Shown here: positions 13,950-14,120 of the stretch, piece by piece | Position numbering within the stretch: position 1 is the stretch's first letter | Layout: the number at the start of each line of letters is the position of its first letter | Assembly (NCBI GenBank): GCA_013361595.1 | Contig: JABFXT010000072.1 | Span: forward strand, 1-14,120 | Source: Nocardia sp. | GTDB lineage: Bacteria; Actinomycetota; Actinomycetes; Mycobacteriales; Mycobacteriaceae | DNA length: 14,120 nt | Reading direction: 5' to 3' | Made by a program: the position numbers and the translations under genes | The notes under the pieces: model-generated | Database searches by the model: none | What the model was told of the DNA's origin: nothing | What the model saw: only the letters and a program-made list of their open reading frames with translations

Positions 13950-14120
13950 CAACCCACCGAACCCGGCCGCAGGCGGGGTCGGGACGTGCCGCGCGTTCCG
14001 GGCGATCAGCACACAGGAGCAAAAGCATTTGCCGGCCGGTAACCCCGCGGTCGGTGAAGGAGCGCGGAGTCCCAGGGATACCCGGCACGACGCCGAAGGC
14101 GAGGCCCACCACAAAGGCGG
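13950..14120. other. Right-edge region with no assignable gene
   Basis: No convincing coding start or end is visible. On the minus strand the pgi frame continues open to the edge, giving a short Arg/Pro-rich peptide unlike pgi. On the plus strand there is an ACAGGAGC ribosome-site-like string near 14013-14020 without a good start codon at the right distance. The stretch 14034-14085 could fold: GCCGG near its start can pair with CCGGC near its end, with an inner CCGCG/CGCGG pair. It may be a leader or the edge of a gene that lies beyond the window. Confidence 0.4.

Noticed and set aside
13936..14112. Extended pgi start at GTG 14112
   Set aside because: The added residues have no similarity to isomerase N-termini, and a -10 box sits between this GTG and the family-consistent GTG at 13935.
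14034..14120. Possible c-di-AMP (ydaO-type) or cobalamin riboswitch at the right edge
   Set aside because: GGTAACCCCG and AGGGATACC fragments look reminiscent of these riboswitches but appear in the wrong order for the ydaO class, and the remaining conserved blocks are missing.
1..14120. Mobile elements, CRISPR arrays, tRNA or rRNA genes
   Set aside because: I saw no transposase or integrase motifs, direct-repeat/spacer pattern, or tRNA/rRNA-like conserved sequence on either strand.

Overview
The window is very GC-rich, densely packed DNA from an actinomycete. Several proteins (thymidylate synthase, dihydrofolate reductase, glucose-6-phosphate isomerase, encapsulin) closely match what I remember of their Mycobacterium tuberculosis counterparts, but with a different gene order. 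A mycolic-acid actinomycete such as Nocardia or a close relative is the best guess. That is inference, because no rRNA or other species marker is present. I see no tRNA, rRNA, CRISPR array, insertion sequence or prophage gene, and no gene-free stretch longer than 300 bases. The longest gap is the last 185 bases.

Layout. Positions 1-2442, minus strand: a probable three-gene operon of cobF (precorrin-6A synthase, a cobalamin step), a small DUF2630 protein, and an FAD/NAD(P) disulfide oxidoreductase that runs off the left edge. Positions 2614-3492, plus strand, divergent from cobF: an uncharacterised protein with a Cys-His papain-like (NlpC/P60 or CHAP-type) domain. Positions 3590-4932: thyA and dfrA, overlapping by 4 bases, which together make dTMP and regenerate tetrahydrofolate. 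Positions 5074-7275: a small cupin, then a dye-decolorizing peroxidase (DyP) carrying an encapsulin cargo-loading tail, then the encapsulin shell protein overlapping it by 4 bases. This is a complete family 1 encapsulin nanocompartment, and a strong hairpin closes the unit. Positions 7362-9130: a two-helix membrane protein with a probable PH-like domain, and a secreted lipase-type alpha/beta hydrolase. Positions 9137-10756, minus strand: an AidB-type acyl-CoA dehydrogenase. Positions 10881-12293, plus strand, divergent from aidB: a putative acyltransferase of the chloramphenicol-acetyltransferase/condensation fold with a long low-complexity insert. Positions 12298-13935, minus strand: pgi (glycolysis and gluconeogenesis).

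Features of the whole window: gene ends are extremely tight (lipase/aidB 6 bases, acyltransferase/pgi 4 bases). At least five genes have a TANNNT-like -10 box only 6-8 bases before the start codon and no convincing Shine-Dalgarno sequence, which points to leaderless mRNAs, as is common in actinobacteria. The best candidates for something undescribed are the Cys-His protein beside cobF and the acyltransferase-like protein beside aidB. The best-supported coherent system is the DyP-encapsulin pair.
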